Below are positions 53,771-63,361 of a stretch of 64,000 nucleotides of DNA, piece after piece. A program made the position numbers and the translations under genes. Each line of letters opens with the position of its first letter. Position 1 is the stretch's first letter. The notes under the pieces were generated by a model. It was given only the letters and a program-made list of their open reading frames with translations. It did no database searches and was not told the DNA's origin. Source of the DNA: Gemmata massiliana (lineage in GTDB: Bacteria; Planctomycetota; Planctomycetia; Gemmatales; Gemmataceae); the NCBI GenBank assembly GCA_000531095.1, contig HG799464.1, positions 369,471-433,470 of the forward strand, written 5' to 3'.

Positions 53771-56556
53771 CGCTACTCGAACCCCTCTGGCTGCTGCTCG
53801 CGGTGCCGCTACTGGCCGCGCTGTTGCGATACCCGCTGCCCGGCCGGTTGCTGAACGCGCTCCGCGTGGCGACCGTGCTCCTGACGGTTTTTGCGCTTGC
53901 AGGGCTGGCACTGCGGTTTCCGAGTCGCGCGGGAACCGTGGTCGTCGTAACGGACCGCAGCCGATCTATGCCGGCCGGTTCGGACGCCGACCACAAGGAA
54001 CTCATCGACTTACTCCACTCCGCAATGGGTTCGAGCGACCGGCTCGCCGTGGTGTCGTTCGGGGAAACGGTCGCGGTGGAACGCGCGCCGGGTGGCGACA
54101 AGTTCACCGGGTTCACGCACGAGATCGGCGCGGACGGGTCCAATTTGGGCGAGGGGATCGATGCCGCCCTGTCACTGGTTCCGAAGGACGCGCCCGGACG
54201 CATCCTTGTGCTCTCCGATGGTAGGTGGACGGGGCGCGACCCGGCCGCTCTTGCGGGGTTAGCTGCGGATCGTCGCATCGCGGTCGACTACCGCCACCGC
54301 AGTCGCCCGACCGCGGGTGATCTAGCTGTGGCCCGGGTCGATGCGCCCACGGCGGTCGCGCCCGGCGAGGGGTTTCTCATCACGGCTTGGGTGCAATCAC
54401 CCGTCGAAGACACTATTCGGTTCGAGGTGACGCGCGGGGACAAAGTCATCGCCAGCGGCGAACAGCGCGTGACGGCCGGGCTGAACCGCCTGACGTTCCG
54501 CGACCGCGCGGCCGAACCCGGAAGTCAAAATTACCGCGTCCGCGTGCGCACCGCGGCCGATGACCCGGTGCCCGAAAACAACACCGCGCGCGTACTAGTC
54601 GGTGTGAACGGTCCGCGTCCGATCCTGCACCTCACCCCGACCGCGTCCTCGGGCCTGACGGCGCTCCTCAAGGGCGGCGGTCTCGATGTTCGCGCGATGC
54701 CGGCGGACCGCTTCAACTTCACGCTCGAAGAACTTTCCGGGTACTCGGCCGTGATCCTAGAAAACGTTCCCGCCGAGAAGATCGGAACGCGAAACATGGA
54801 GACGCTGGCGAGTTGGGTGCGGGCGAGCGGGTCCGGCCTCATGGTCACCGGCGGGAAACAGTCTTACGGTCCCGGTGGTTACTACAAGTCGCCGCTGGAG
54901 CCGATCATGCCCGTGTCGATGGAGCTGCGCCAGGAGCACCGCAAGCTCGCGCTGGCCATCGTCGTCGCGCTCGACCGCTCGGGCAGTATGGCGCTCCCGG
55001 CCGGCGGCGGGCGAGTGAAGATGGACCTCGCGAACCTCGGCGCGGCTCAGGTGCTCGACATGCTCGGCCCGCTGGACGAGTTCGGGTGCTTCGCGGTCGA
55101 TACTTCGGCCCACGAGATCGCCGAACTCGGGCTGGTAAAAGACAAGGACCGCATTCGCGACAAGATCCTTCGGATTCAGTCTTCCGGCGGCGGCATCTAC
55201 GTCGACGAAGCACTCACCGCATCCGCGGACATGATTCGCCACGCGAAAGCAGGAACCAAGCACATTGTGCTGTTCGCCGATGCCGCAGACGCCGAGCAAC
55301 CCGGCAACTACAAGGAACTGCTCGCCAACACTCGTAAGGCCGGTATTACGGTGAGCGTCATTGGACTCGGTAAGAACACGGACAAGGACGCGGCACTGCT
55401 GGAAGACGTGGCGAAGCGCGGGGGTGGGCGCATCTTCATCACCGATAGCCCGGAAGAACTCCCTCGACTCTTCGCACAGGACACGTTCGTGGTGGCGCGG
55501 AACAGCTTCCTCGAAGACCCGGTCCGCGTGCAAGCTACCGCGGGCCTCACGGCCCTGGCTGGCCGGTCATTCGCGCTCGATCGCAGTATCGGTGGCTACA
55601 ACCTGTGTTATCTGCGCCCCGAGGCCACGTTAGGCGTCGTGAGCCGAGACGAGTACAAGGCGCCGGTCGTCGCGTCGTGGCAAGCGGGTTCCGGGCGCGT
55701 GCTCTGTTACACCGGAGAAGCCGACGGCAAATTCGCCGGGACGTTTGCGAAATCGCCGGAAACCGGTGAGTTTTACGCGAGTTTGGCCCGCTGGACCGCA
55801 GGGCAATCGGGTTCGTTGGCCGAAGGCATAGCTGTGACACAAGAAGTGCGAAACGGGGTGAACCGGATTCAGTTGCACCTCGACCCCGAACGAAAAGCAG
55901 AACCGTTCGCGGGCGTTCCGCAACTTCGCACGTTACGCGCACGCCCCGGTGAAGCCCCTCGAACCGAAACCGTCTCTCTCGTCTGGGCCGGTCCCGACAC
56001 GTTGGTCGCGGACGTTTCGCTGGAAGGTGAGGAAACGGCGCTCAGTACGGTTTCGATCCCGGGACAAAAAGCGCAATCGCTCCCACCGGTCTGTTTGCCG
56101 TTTTCACCGGAATACGCACCGGCACCTCTCGGTGCGGGCGATGACCGCGGGCGCGCAACACTCGAACGGCTCGCGCGGTCCACGGGCGGAGTCGAACGAA
56201 TCGACCTTTCGGGCGTCTGGAAAGATCTCCCGCGGCGCCCGCGGTCGTTCCCGCTCGCGCCGTGGTTCTTGCTTACTGCTGTCGTGTGTTTGCTGCTCGA
56301 AGTGCTGGAAAGGCGAACGGGACTGGTCACATCTGCCACTGCTGCAATACGGCCGAAATCGTTCCGATTCCGTTTCAAACGAAAAGTGGTGATTCCGGCG
56401 CACGTTGCCGCACCGAGCGAGCCAGTCACTACCAAGAAAGCGGCAGCACCCGTCGCGGCTCCCGAACAACCAAAGGTGGCCGCCCCTACCGAGGCCAAAG
56501 GCGGCTTACTCGACGCGATGCGTCAGGTCCGCGACCGGAAACGTGGCGACGGTTGA
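53767..56556 (+). CDS. Large vWA-domain protein with GATase-like region
   Basis: A 929-residue protein. Two helices near the start (LEPLWLLLAVPLLAALL; RVATVLLTVFALAGLAL) are followed by a vWA-like domain with VVVTDRSRSM (MIDAS), a GATase1-like region around ILENVPAEKIGTRNMETLASW, and a second vWA domain with VALDRSGSM (MIDAS DRSGS). One membrane helix near 857-877 leads to a basic, Ala/Pro-rich tail. GTG 53767 overlaps the preceding stop (GTGA). It is probably the last gene of the operon and would act outside the membrane with DUF58/BatA-like partners. Confidence 0.85.
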   Translation: MTLLEPLWLLLAVPLLAALLRYPLPGRLLNALRVATVLLTVFALAGLALRFPSRAGTVVVVTDRSRSMPAGSDADHKELIDLLHSAMGSSDRLAVVSFGETVAVERAPGGDKFTGFTHEIGADGSNLGEGIDAALSLVPKDAPGRILVLSDGRWTGRDPAALAGLAADRRIAVDYRHRSRPTAGDLAVARVDAPTAVAPGEGFLITAWVQSPVEDTIRFEVTRGDKVIASGEQRVTAGLNRLTFRDRAAEPGSQNYRVRVRTAADDPVPENNTARVLVGVNGPRPILHLTPTASSGLTALLKGGGLDVRAMPADRFNFTLEELSGYSAVILENVPAEKIGTRNMETLASWVRASGSGLMVTGGKQSYGPGGYYKSPLEPIMPVSMELRQEHRKLALAIVVALDRSGSMALPAGGGRVKMDLANLGAAQVLDMLGPLDEFGCFAVDTSAHEIAELGLVKDKDRIRDKILRIQSSGGGIYVDEALTASADMIRHAKAGTKHIVLFADAADAEQPGNYKELLANTRKAGITVSVIGLGKNTDKDAALLEDVAKRGGGRIFITDSPEELPRLFAQDTFVVARNSFLEDPVRVQATAGLTALAGRSFALDRSIGGYNLCYLRPEATLGVVSRDEYKAPVVASWQAGSGRVLCYTGEADGKFAGTFAKSPETGEFYASLARWTAGQSGSLAEGIAVTQEVRNGVNRIQLHLDPERKAEPFAGVPQLRTLRARPGEAPRTETVSLVWAGPDTLVADVSLEGEETALSTVSIPGQKAQSLPPVCLPFSPEYAPAPLGAGDDRGRATLERLARSTGGVERIDLSGVWKDLPRRPRSFPLAPWFLLTAVVCLLLEVLERRTGLVTSATAAIRPKSFRFRFKRKVVIPAHVAAPSEPVTTKKAAAPVAAPEQPKVAAPTEAKGGLLDAMRQVRDRKRGDG

Positions 56557-56568
56557 GCAGCGAAGCGT

Positions 56569-57747
56569 TTACTCAACGCGACAGAACACCGCTTTCAGGT
56601 AGCGACCTTCGGGCACGTGTAACAGGAACGGGTGATCCGAAGCCGCGCCGCTGATTTTGAACACCTGAATCGTGCGCCCGGCTTGCCACGCGGCCCGGCG
56701 AATCGATTCGAGAAAGTCCGGTTCGCTGACCAAACCCGTGCAGGAACACGTGAGCAGCACACCGCCGGGCTTCACCACGTGCATCGCGAGCCGGTTCATG
56801 TCGCAATATTTTTTCAGCGCCTGCTCGACGTCCTCGCGGTCGCGTGTGAGTTTCGCAGGGTCGAGTACAACCGTATCGAACTTCTCGCCGTTCGGGATGA
56901 TGTCCCGCAGCCACGCGAACAGGTCGGCTTGCACATAACGGATCTGGGCGCCGTTCAGTTTGGCGTTCTGTTTCGCCATGTCGAGCGCTTGTTCGTCGAG
57001 GTCCAGCCCGACGACTTCTGACGCACCACCCAGCGCCTTCGCGTACACGCCGAACCCACCCGTGTTGCAGCAGATGTCCAGCACGCGCTTCCCGCGACAG
57101 AACTCGGAGAGCGTCTTGCGATTGTCGCGCTGGTCAACGAAAAATCCGGTCTTGTGCTTGCTCCCAGGAGCCACACGGAACTTCAGCCCATGCTCGGTAA
57201 TCACGTCTGGTGCCGGCGGTTCGGGCGCGCGACAATCGAACGATTCCTGTTTGCCGACGTGCTCTTCGGCGAAGTAGTAGAACCGCGCCGCGGGGTAGTG
57301 CGTGCGCAGGACGTCCATAATCACGCTGCGCTGCTTGTACATGCCGGCCGCGAAGAACTCCAGCACGAGCGTGTCGCCGAAGCGGTCCACGATCAGCCCG
57401 CTGAGCCCGTCGGCCTCGGAGTGGACGAGTCGATAGGCGTTCGTCACGTCATCGAGTTTGAGCGCCTCGCGCCGGAACGCGACCGCCGCGGCGAGCTTCC
57501 GCGCGAAGTAGTCCGCGTCCACGGCTTCGTCTTGTTTCGTGGTGAGAACACGGAGGGTGATGCGCGAGTGGCCGTTGTAGAAGCCGCGCGCGACCCACAA
57601 ACCGTTCTTGTCCTGGATGTCGACGACGCTTCCCGGCGCGATGCGCGTGGCGGGCTTCTCGACCATCTTCTGGAAGATCCAGGGGTGCGACGATCGGCGC
57701 TCGATCTTCAGCGTGACTACGGGAATCGGAGCAATTTCGGGATTCAT
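56569..57747 (-). CDS. RlmI-like class I SAM-dependent methyltransferase
   Basis: About 392 residues. An N-terminal PUA-type domain (HPWIFQKMVE) is followed by the SAM domain with VLDICCNTGGFGVYA (motif I), VVGLDLDEQALDMAKQNAKLNG, FDTVVLDPAKLTRDREDV and a late VLLTCSCTGLVS. The family includes RlmI (23S rRNA m5C1962). The usual DPPxF catalytic motif reads DPAKL here; the C of SCTG may still be the nucleophile region. Target is inferred only. ATG 57747 was used; ATG 57759 is an alternative. It is convergent with the vWA gene, separated by 12 bases. Confidence 0.87.
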   Translation of the reverse strand: MNPEIAPIPVVTLKIERRSSHPWIFQKMVEKPATRIAPGSVVDIQDKNGLWVARGFYNGHSRITLRVLTTKQDEAVDADYFARKLAAAVAFRREALKLDDVTNAYRLVHSEADGLSGLIVDRFGDTLVLEFFAAGMYKQRSVIMDVLRTHYPAARFYYFAEEHVGKQESFDCRAPEPPAPDVITEHGLKFRVAPGSKHKTGFFVDQRDNRKTLSEFCRGKRVLDICCNTGGFGVYAKALGGASEVVGLDLDEQALDMAKQNAKLNGAQIRYVQADLFAWLRDIIPNGEKFDTVVLDPAKLTRDREDVEQALKKYCDMNRLAMHVVKPGGVLLTCSCTGLVSEPDFLESIRRAAWQAGRTIQVFKISGAASDHPFLLHVPEGRYLKAVFCRVE

Positions 57748-57778
57748 CTGGATTATCATACGCAATGCAAAGCAAAGG

Positions 57779-57898
57779 CAGAATGGCCACAAAAGGGCAC
57801 AAGAAGCACAAACGAAACCAAAGGAATGAGTTCAGCCGAACTCGGTGTATCTCTTCGGTTTGTTTTTGTGCTTTTTGTGCCCTTTTGTGGCCATTCTG
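57779..57898. repeat. Long imperfect inverted repeat
   Basis: Arms of about 47 bases (57779-57825 and 57852-57898) share the core CAGAATGGCCACAAAAGGGC and are near-perfect complements. It sits between the kinase end and the methyltransferase start, both on the minus strand, and its sequence is unlike the repeats at 39625 and 41662. It may be a terminator or dispersed element. Confidence 0.7.
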
Positions 57899-57918
57899 TC
57901 TTTCATCTTTTTCCGAGA

Positions 57919-59277
57919 CTACGCCCCCAAATATTGCCGCAGCGCGAGGTGAAGTTTGTCGCAGCGTTCGTGCCAGTGGTGCTGGTCTTTCGGCGGGTAG
58001 TCTTTCAGGGGACTGAACGCCGCGACCACGTACAGCCGCGGTTGACCGGGATCGGGCTTGTCCATCTGGAGTTCGAGTTCGATCGGCTCCTGTCCGCGCG
58101 GCACTGATGGCCGGCGCGCCGAGAACCACCCGAGGAGGCCGCTGCCCTCTTTCGCTTCCCTGTAGCCGTCTGGAACGCCGAGGCGCATCCGGATCACCCC
58201 CGGTTCGCTCGTGAGCACCTGACCGCCGAAGTCTTCAACGAACCCGCGGAGTTTGGCCGCCGCGAGGCGCTCCGGCATAAACGCCTCAAACTCGTGTGTC
58301 ACGTGGTACGGACTGGCCGGGACCCGCAACACGGGGGTGGGAGAGGCCACCTCCCCCTCCTCTGGTTCCTCCACGGCCATCGGCTCCCAGCCCTCGGGCA
58401 TCGTGGTTTCCCAATAATTGTCACTGAGAGCCTGACCAAACATGTTCGCGAGTTCGTGTGCGGACTGCTGGCGCTCGTTCGGGTACTTGCACAGCGCGAG
58501 TTGCACCACCGCTTCGACCATCGGCGGAATGTCGCTGCACCCGATCTTGATGAACTTGGGCGGCGATTCCTTGATGTGGGCCGCGAGGAGCTTGTCCTGG
58601 TAGTCGTAGTTAAAGGGCAGTCGGCCGGTGAGCATCTCGAAGAGAATTACGCCAACGGAGTAGAGATCGCTGCGGGTATCGACGCGGTCCCCGCGGATCA
58701 TCTCCGGGCTGACGTACCCAGGCGTACCAATGGCGTAGATCGGGCCGTGACCGGTGAGTTCGGCGAGCTGAATGTGCGGCTTCGCGGCGAACCCGGCGAA
58801 CCCGAAGTCCATAACCTTGAGCGTTTCCCGCTCCGTGTCCGCGTTCATCACCATCAGGTTCGAGGGCTTCAGATCGCGGTGGATGATCCCCGCGTCGTGA
58901 GCCGCCTGGAGCGCGTGGCAGAAGCACCCCAACAACCGACCCACCCGTTCCGGCGATAACCGACGGTGCTTGGTGAGCAGGTCTTCGAGCGTGATCCCGG
59001 GCACGTATTCCATCACGAGGCACGGGCCGATGGGGTCATCGACTGCGGCTTCGAGGAGTTGGACCGCGTAGGGGTGGTTGAAGTTCGCCATCGACTGAAC
59101 TTCCGCCTCGAAGAGCTGGCGGAACTTCGGGTGCGTGACGACGTGGTCGTGGATGCGCTTCACCACGACGCGAAAGTCGGGGTACTGGATCGACTGCGCC
59201 AGGAACACTTCGGCGTTGCTCCCGCTACCGAGCGATTGGAGCAATCGATATTTGCCGAGCGCCGTGGTCCCCGCCAT
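57919..59277 (-). CDS. Cytoplasmic Ser/Thr kinase with C-terminal extension
   Basis: A 452-residue kinase. Features are the Gly-rich loop LGSGSNAEVF, Lys 40 (VVVK), HRDLKPSN (Asp 135) and DFG (157-159); the activation region has GTPGYVSPEMIRGD. The C-terminal part of about 150 residues (FEAFMPERLAAAKLRGFVEDFGG...) is not of a known type, and no membrane helix is seen, so the enzyme is probably cytoplasmic. It may phosphorylate proteins handled by the PP2C phosphatase at 26065, but there is no direct link. Confidence 0.9.
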   Translation of the reverse strand: MAGTTALGKYRLLQSLGSGSNAEVFLAQSIQYPDFRVVVKRIHDHVVTHPKFRQLFEAEVQSMANFNHPYAVQLLEAAVDDPIGPCLVMEYVPGITLEDLLTKHRRLSPERVGRLLGCFCHALQAAHDAGIIHRDLKPSNLMVMNADTERETLKVMDFGFAGFAAKPHIQLAELTGHGPIYAIGTPGYVSPEMIRGDRVDTRSDLYSVGVILFEMLTGRLPFNYDYQDKLLAAHIKESPPKFIKIGCSDIPPMVEAVVQLALCKYPNERQQSAHELANMFGQALSDNYWETTMPEGWEPMAVEEPEEGEVASPTPVLRVPASPYHVTHEFEAFMPERLAAAKLRGFVEDFGGQVLTSEPGVIRMRLGVPDGYREAKEGSGLLGWFSARRPSVPRGQEPIELELQMDKPDPGQPRLYVVAAFSPLKDYPPKDQHHWHERCDKLHLALRQYLGA

Positions 59278-59370
59278 CCCGCGTACTCCACCGAGCGTAC
59301 AACGAAGTATGCAAGGCTAGGATGCGTTCCGGCGGGCGGCAAACGGTTACTGCCAGAGGTGAAATGGGGG

Positions 59371-60405
59371 TCAAATCTCGTTCGGCTCCCACACGTATTC
59401 GACCGCGCCCTCCCACTCGCCCCCCGGCGGCAGAATGCGCCATCCGCTGTCGATTCCGCGGGCCTGGAGGTTCGAGGCGTCGGCAGAACACGTGTAAGGC
59501 TCGATCGCGAGCGCGTGACGGTGAGCGGGCGTAAATAGCACCAGTTCGCGGAAGGAAGCGTCCGCACGCACCCGCAAACTCCCCACCGCATTCGGGTGCG
59601 AGAGTCGGGCGAGTTCGACGAACCCACTGTTACGGTCTTCGTTGGCGGACACACTCGTGAAGACATTATCGAGGGCCGTGCCCCCAACAGCGCGCGGTTG
59701 TTGGAAATCGAGTTCGGCCGGCAGCTCCTTACGCCAGCCCGTCGGAAGGTTGTTCTCGTTCACTTCCCAGACTTCGGTGACGTTCGCCTGTAATACACAG
59801 TCAGCGACATCGGGGCTGTTCATGCCGGGTAGCCGGAAGTAGCCGTGGTAGCCCAATCCGAATGGGAGCGGTCCCGACCCCACGTTCTCAACCCGCGCGT
59901 CCACACGCAGTTTGTTCGCATAGAGCCGATACGTCACGCTGAACCGAAAATCCGATGGCCACAACGGTAGAGATTCGGGCAGGTCTTTCGCGAGGTTGAA
60001 CTCGCCCGTAATGAACGCGAAGTCCGAATCGCCGTTACAGTCTGTCACGCGCCACTTGTTGCGCGGGGTGAACCCGTGGATCGCGTGGAGCTTCGAGGAC
60101 TCGTTGAGCGGGAGCTGGTACGTCTCGCCTTCAAATGTAAAGCGCCCGTCGCGCAACCGACCCGGGAACGGGAACAGGATCGGGTGCCCGCTCCGCGTCG
60201 GAACCGGGTTGCTCTCCCAATCCGGCATGTGAAACAGGATGTCGGCCCAGCGATTATCTTCCTGACGCACCTGCCACTTGAGACAATTGAACCCCCACTG
60301 CGGCCACACTTCAGCCCGAACCGTGCCGGCGTCGTTCGTGAGTTCATACACCTCACCGCTACGATCACCCGCCCTGCCCTGCGTTGTGCGCACTTCAAAG
60401 GCCAT
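59371..60405 (-). CDS. Aldose 1-epimerase (galactose mutarotase) family protein
   Basis: A 344-residue protein with the mutarotase pattern: HAIHGF (His 110), GLGYHGYFR (second His near 190) and IEPYTC supplying the Glu base near 311. The enzyme would interconvert alpha and beta sugar anomers. No signal peptide is seen. It is divergent from the Ldh-type gene with a 78-base spacer. Family membership is well supported; the sugar is unknown. Confidence 0.9.
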   Translation of the reverse strand: MAFEVRTTQGRAGDRSGEVYELTNDAGTVRAEVWPQWGFNCLKWQVRQEDNRWADILFHMPDWESNPVPTRSGHPILFPFPGRLRDGRFTFEGETYQLPLNESSKLHAIHGFTPRNKWRVTDCNGDSDFAFITGEFNLAKDLPESLPLWPSDFRFSVTYRLYANKLRVDARVENVGSGPLPFGLGYHGYFRLPGMNSPDVADCVLQANVTEVWEVNENNLPTGWRKELPAELDFQQPRAVGGTALDNVFTSVSANEDRNSGFVELARLSHPNAVGSLRVRADASFRELVLFTPAHRHALAIEPYTCSADASNLQARGIDSGWRILPPGGEWEGAVEYVWEPNEI

Positions 60406-60483
60406 GATGCTACTCCCCTGCGATAATGACGATTCGCGAGGTGATTGTACTCGCCCCTCACTCCCATTTTCACGAGCCTTCTG

Positions 60484-61536
60484 ATGCCGACGTTCTCCTC
60501 TTCCACACTCGTCGCGCTCACTCAGTCAATGTTTGAAGCAGCGGGCGTTCCGGATTCTGATGCTGGTGTGGTCGCACGCAGCCTGGTGGACGCGAACCTG
60601 TGCGGGCACGATTCTCACGGCGTCATGCGGGTTCCGCAGTACATCGACTTCTTGCGGAAAGGGACGTACAAGGCCGGTGCGCCACTCACAGTGATCTCCG
60701 AAACTCCGGCCGTCGTTGCGGCCGACGCGGGCTGGGGATTGGGGCAGGTTCAAGCCTACCACTTGCTCGACAAACTGCTTCCCAAAGCGAAGACGCTCGG
60801 TATCGCGGCCGGCACCCTACGAAACTGCGGTCACATCGGGCGCCTGGGGGAATACGCAGAGTTCGCAGCGAAGGAGAACATGGCCCTGTTCGCGGCCGTG
60901 AACTCGCACGGTTCGGGGCGCCGCGTCGCGCCGCCCGGTGGCACCGAGGGGCGCATCAGTACCAATCCGATCTGCATGGGCACACCCACATCGGGTGTGC
61001 CAGTAGTCATCGATTTCGGAACTAGCGCCGCGGCGGAGGGGAAAGTTCGCGCCCAGTTCCAGAAGAAGGAACCCGCGCCGGACGGCTGGCTCATCGACCA
61101 CACCGGCGCCCCCACGAACGACCCTAGCGTGCTCTACAACGAACCGCGCGGCAGCCTGATCCCGTTCGGCGGCACGCAAGCCTACAAGGGCTTCGGTTTA
61201 GGTCTGCTGCTCGATCTTCTGTGCGGCGGGCTGTCGGGCGGAGCGTGTAGCAATCCCGCGTTCCCGCTCGCGGGTCAGGGGAACGCGGCCGTATTCGTAT
61301 TGTTTAACCCCGCGCTCTTTGGCGGCACCGATCACTTCCTGAAGGAAACCGATGGGTTGACGGCATACGTCCGTTCGTGCCCAACCACCGCGGGAATCAG
61401 CGCAATCACACTCCCCGGCGACCCGGAACGGCTCACGAAGGAAAAGCGCCTCGTGACCGGCATCCCGGTTCCCGACGGTACATGGGAACTCATTGCGAAG
61501 GCTGCCACGGAGTTGAAAGTACCGCTCCCGGCGTAA
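60484..61536 (+). CDS. Malate/L-lactate (Ldh2) family dehydrogenase
   Basis: A 350-residue NAD(P)-dependent dehydrogenase of the Ldh2 (malate/lactate/ureidoglycolate-type) family. The hallmark GHDSHGVMRVPQY is at about 40-52. The family also includes sulfolactate and other hydroxyacid enzymes, so the substrate is not decided. The frame extends to 60445, but ATG 60484 gives the family start MPTFSSSTL. Confidence 0.92.
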   Translation: MPTFSSSTLVALTQSMFEAAGVPDSDAGVVARSLVDANLCGHDSHGVMRVPQYIDFLRKGTYKAGAPLTVISETPAVVAADAGWGLGQVQAYHLLDKLLPKAKTLGIAAGTLRNCGHIGRLGEYAEFAAKENMALFAAVNSHGSGRRVAPPGGTEGRISTNPICMGTPTSGVPVVIDFGTSAAAEGKVRAQFQKKEPAPDGWLIDHTGAPTNDPSVLYNEPRGSLIPFGGTQAYKGFGLGLLLDLLCGGLSGGACSNPAFPLAGQGNAAVFVLFNPALFGGTDHFLKETDGLTAYVRSCPTTAGISAITLPGDPERLTKEKRLVTGIPVPDGTWELIAKAATELKVPLPA

Positions 61537-61605
61537 GCAGCCGTTGCGAACCGGGCCGATCCGCGGTTCGATTTACGTGGATTCGGTCCCGGAACGAGAA
61601 CCGCC

Positions 61606-62181
61606 ATGCCTCTACTTCGCAAGCCCTCGCCCAACGTCATTCAGAGATTTCTCGCCGCGCAAGCACAACTTGAGTTCTCCTACGCGGCCGTTGGCACCAC
61701 CGCGACCACACCCCCAGCCGGCTTCGTCGTGGACCACACGCGAGCCAAGCTCGGTGAGGGCGAACGTGTGTTTCTCGCAGCGAAAGCCGCTCTCACGCAG
61801 TGGGAGCACTTTCGCCTCGGTTGGGTCGAAGCGGGACCGTCCGACACAGTAATCCAAACCGGCTCGTGCGTGGCGGTCGTTGCACGTGTGATGGGGTTCT
61901 GGTGGCTCAATGCGTGCCGGATCGTTTACGTCGTGAATGAAACAGACGCCGTAGCGCGTTTTGGATTTGCTTACGGCACCCTTCCAGGGCACGCGGAATT
62001 GGGCGAAGAGCGGTTCATGGTCGAGTGGGACCGCGCCAGAAACGCCGTCTGGTACGACATCCTGGCGTTCTCACGTCCGAACCACCCGCTGGCCCGACTA
62101 GGTTACCCGCTCACGCGAAAAACCCAGCGCCGCTTCGCCCAAGACTCGGTCCGCGTAATGCAACGGGCCACACGTCTATGA
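61606..62181 (+). CDS. DUF1990-family protein
   Basis: A 191-residue protein with the family features (ARLGEGERVF type AKLGEGERVFLAAKAALTQWEHFRLGW and YGTLPGHAELGEERFMVEW). DUF1990 has unknown function. It follows the dehydrogenase gene by 69 bases on the same strand and is convergent with the SIS gene. Confidence 0.9.
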   Translation: MPLLRKPSPNVIQRFLAAQAQLEFSYAAVGTTATTPPAGFVVDHTRAKLGEGERVFLAAKAALTQWEHFRLGWVEAGPSDTVIQTGSCVAVVARVMGFWWLNACRIVYVVNETDAVARFGFAYGTLPGHAELGEERFMVEWDRARNAVWYDILAFSRPNHPLARLGYPLTRKTQRRFAQDSVRVMQRATRL

Positions 62182-62223
62182 GTGCCGGAGAATTCTTGGC
62201 TGCAACACTCAGGACTTCTTCGC

Positions 62224-62814
62224 TTACATGCTGATCCGGCGATAGGTATCGTCCACGACCCAGTGGAACGCGGTCAGGTGGATCGATTCGACGATGCCCA
62301 TGTCGTCGAGCGGCACGTGCAGCCCGAAGTGGGCCAGCCCGCGGAGCTTCCCGCCCGAAAAGCCAGTGCAGCCATACGTAGTCAGCCCGTGAGCATTGGC
62401 CCACTCGACCGCGCGCAGGATGTTCGGGCTGTTCCCGCTCCCGCTGATCGCGATCAGCAAATCCCCGGGGCTGGCGAGGTTCTTCAACTGCTCCGAGAAC
62501 ACGCGATCGAAGCCCTCGTCGTTGCCCCAAGCCAGAATGTACGGCGTGTTGTCGGTGAGGCTCAGCACCTTCAGCCGCTTCTTCGTGTCGTCATCGAAGA
62601 ACTTGCGCGCGAGCGTGCCCTTCCCCATGTCTTCACAGAAGTGCGAAGCGTTCGACCCGCTGCCGCCGTTCCCGATCACGAACACGAACCGCCCCGCAAC
62701 GTACCGCTCGTGAACCAGATCGGAGAGCTTCTGAATTTCGGCCGGATCGATGCGGCCCAGTTCTTCGGCTACGCGGGAGAGAAACTGCTTCGGATTGAGA
62801 GTCGAGCCAAGCAT
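62224..62814 (-). CDS. SIS-domain, GmhA-like sugar isomerase
   Basis: A 196-residue SIS protein. [15 protein letters not shown] (48-62) and [11 protein letters not shown] are the sugar-phosphate loops of GmhA/DiaA-type isomerases. Phosphoheptose isomerases convert sedoheptulose 7-phosphate to the D-glycero-D-manno-heptose form for LPS or S-layer sugars. A role with lipid A genes is conceivable, but no hldE or gmhB lies here. Confidence 0.85.
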   Translation of the reverse strand: MLGSTLNPKQFLSRVAEELGRIDPAEIQKLSDLVHERYVAGRFVFVIGNGGSGSNASHFCEDMGKGTLARKFFDDDTKKRLKVLSLTDNTPYILAWGNDEGFDRVFSEQLKNLASPGDLLIAISGSGNSPNILRAVEWANAHGLTTYGCTGFSGGKLRGLAHFGLHVPLDDMGIVESIHLTAFHWVVDDTYRRISM

Positions 62815-63361
62815 GTGTCGTTCTCAGTTCGAGAGGATCGGGTGGCGTGACCCCGGTACGCGGGCGTACCAAGTCGGGTCGAGTCAGTGCAGCGGAATGA
62901 GGATGTTCTATCGCTGCGACCGCCGCGGTGACACCACCCGTATCCATACCGAACGAAGAACCCGGCCCACAACCCGAACGCGCTGTCAAACGAATGACGC
63001 CCGACCTCCCAGGCGGGTTGTCCAAAGCTAACAATTGCTAACATTTCCCGGCTCGCCAGCCGCCACATCTTCCTCGCAAACCCCATCTCAGTAACGAGTT
63101 ACAAACTCATCAACTCGCACCCGATGTTAACCTCCGTTTCGCGTCTCACTCACGACCGAACGGCTCAAAGTGCCTACCCCCGCACCTGCGTCAAATCTGA
63201 ACAAATGAATGCTAACAGAAAATTTTAGCGCATACAAGAAAAATATCTACTAACTTCACTTTCAAATCCCGTTGCACTACGGATTTGACTTCGCGCCCAC
63301 TGCCCCGCGTAGCTCGGAATAGAATGCTTCGTTGGACGCCCTGCGACGCGAGCCACTTCAT
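62815..63361. other. Divergent intergenic region, 547 bases
   Basis: The region before selB is AT-richer from about 63100. It holds GCTAACA three times (63027-63033, 63037-63043, 63211-63217), also seen at 42852. No tRNA-Sec, selA or other RNA gene was recognised near selB, and no strong promoter was found. Confidence 0.4.

Noticed and set aside
57449..58129. 226-residue minus-strand frame across the methyltransferase start and inverted repeat
   Set aside because: It passes through the 57779-57898 repeat and ends of two real genes in another frame; no domain is seen.
63241..63361. Possible selenocysteine tRNA next to selB
   Set aside because: I looked for a long tRNA-like cloverleaf with a TCA anticodon and could not fold one from this stretch.
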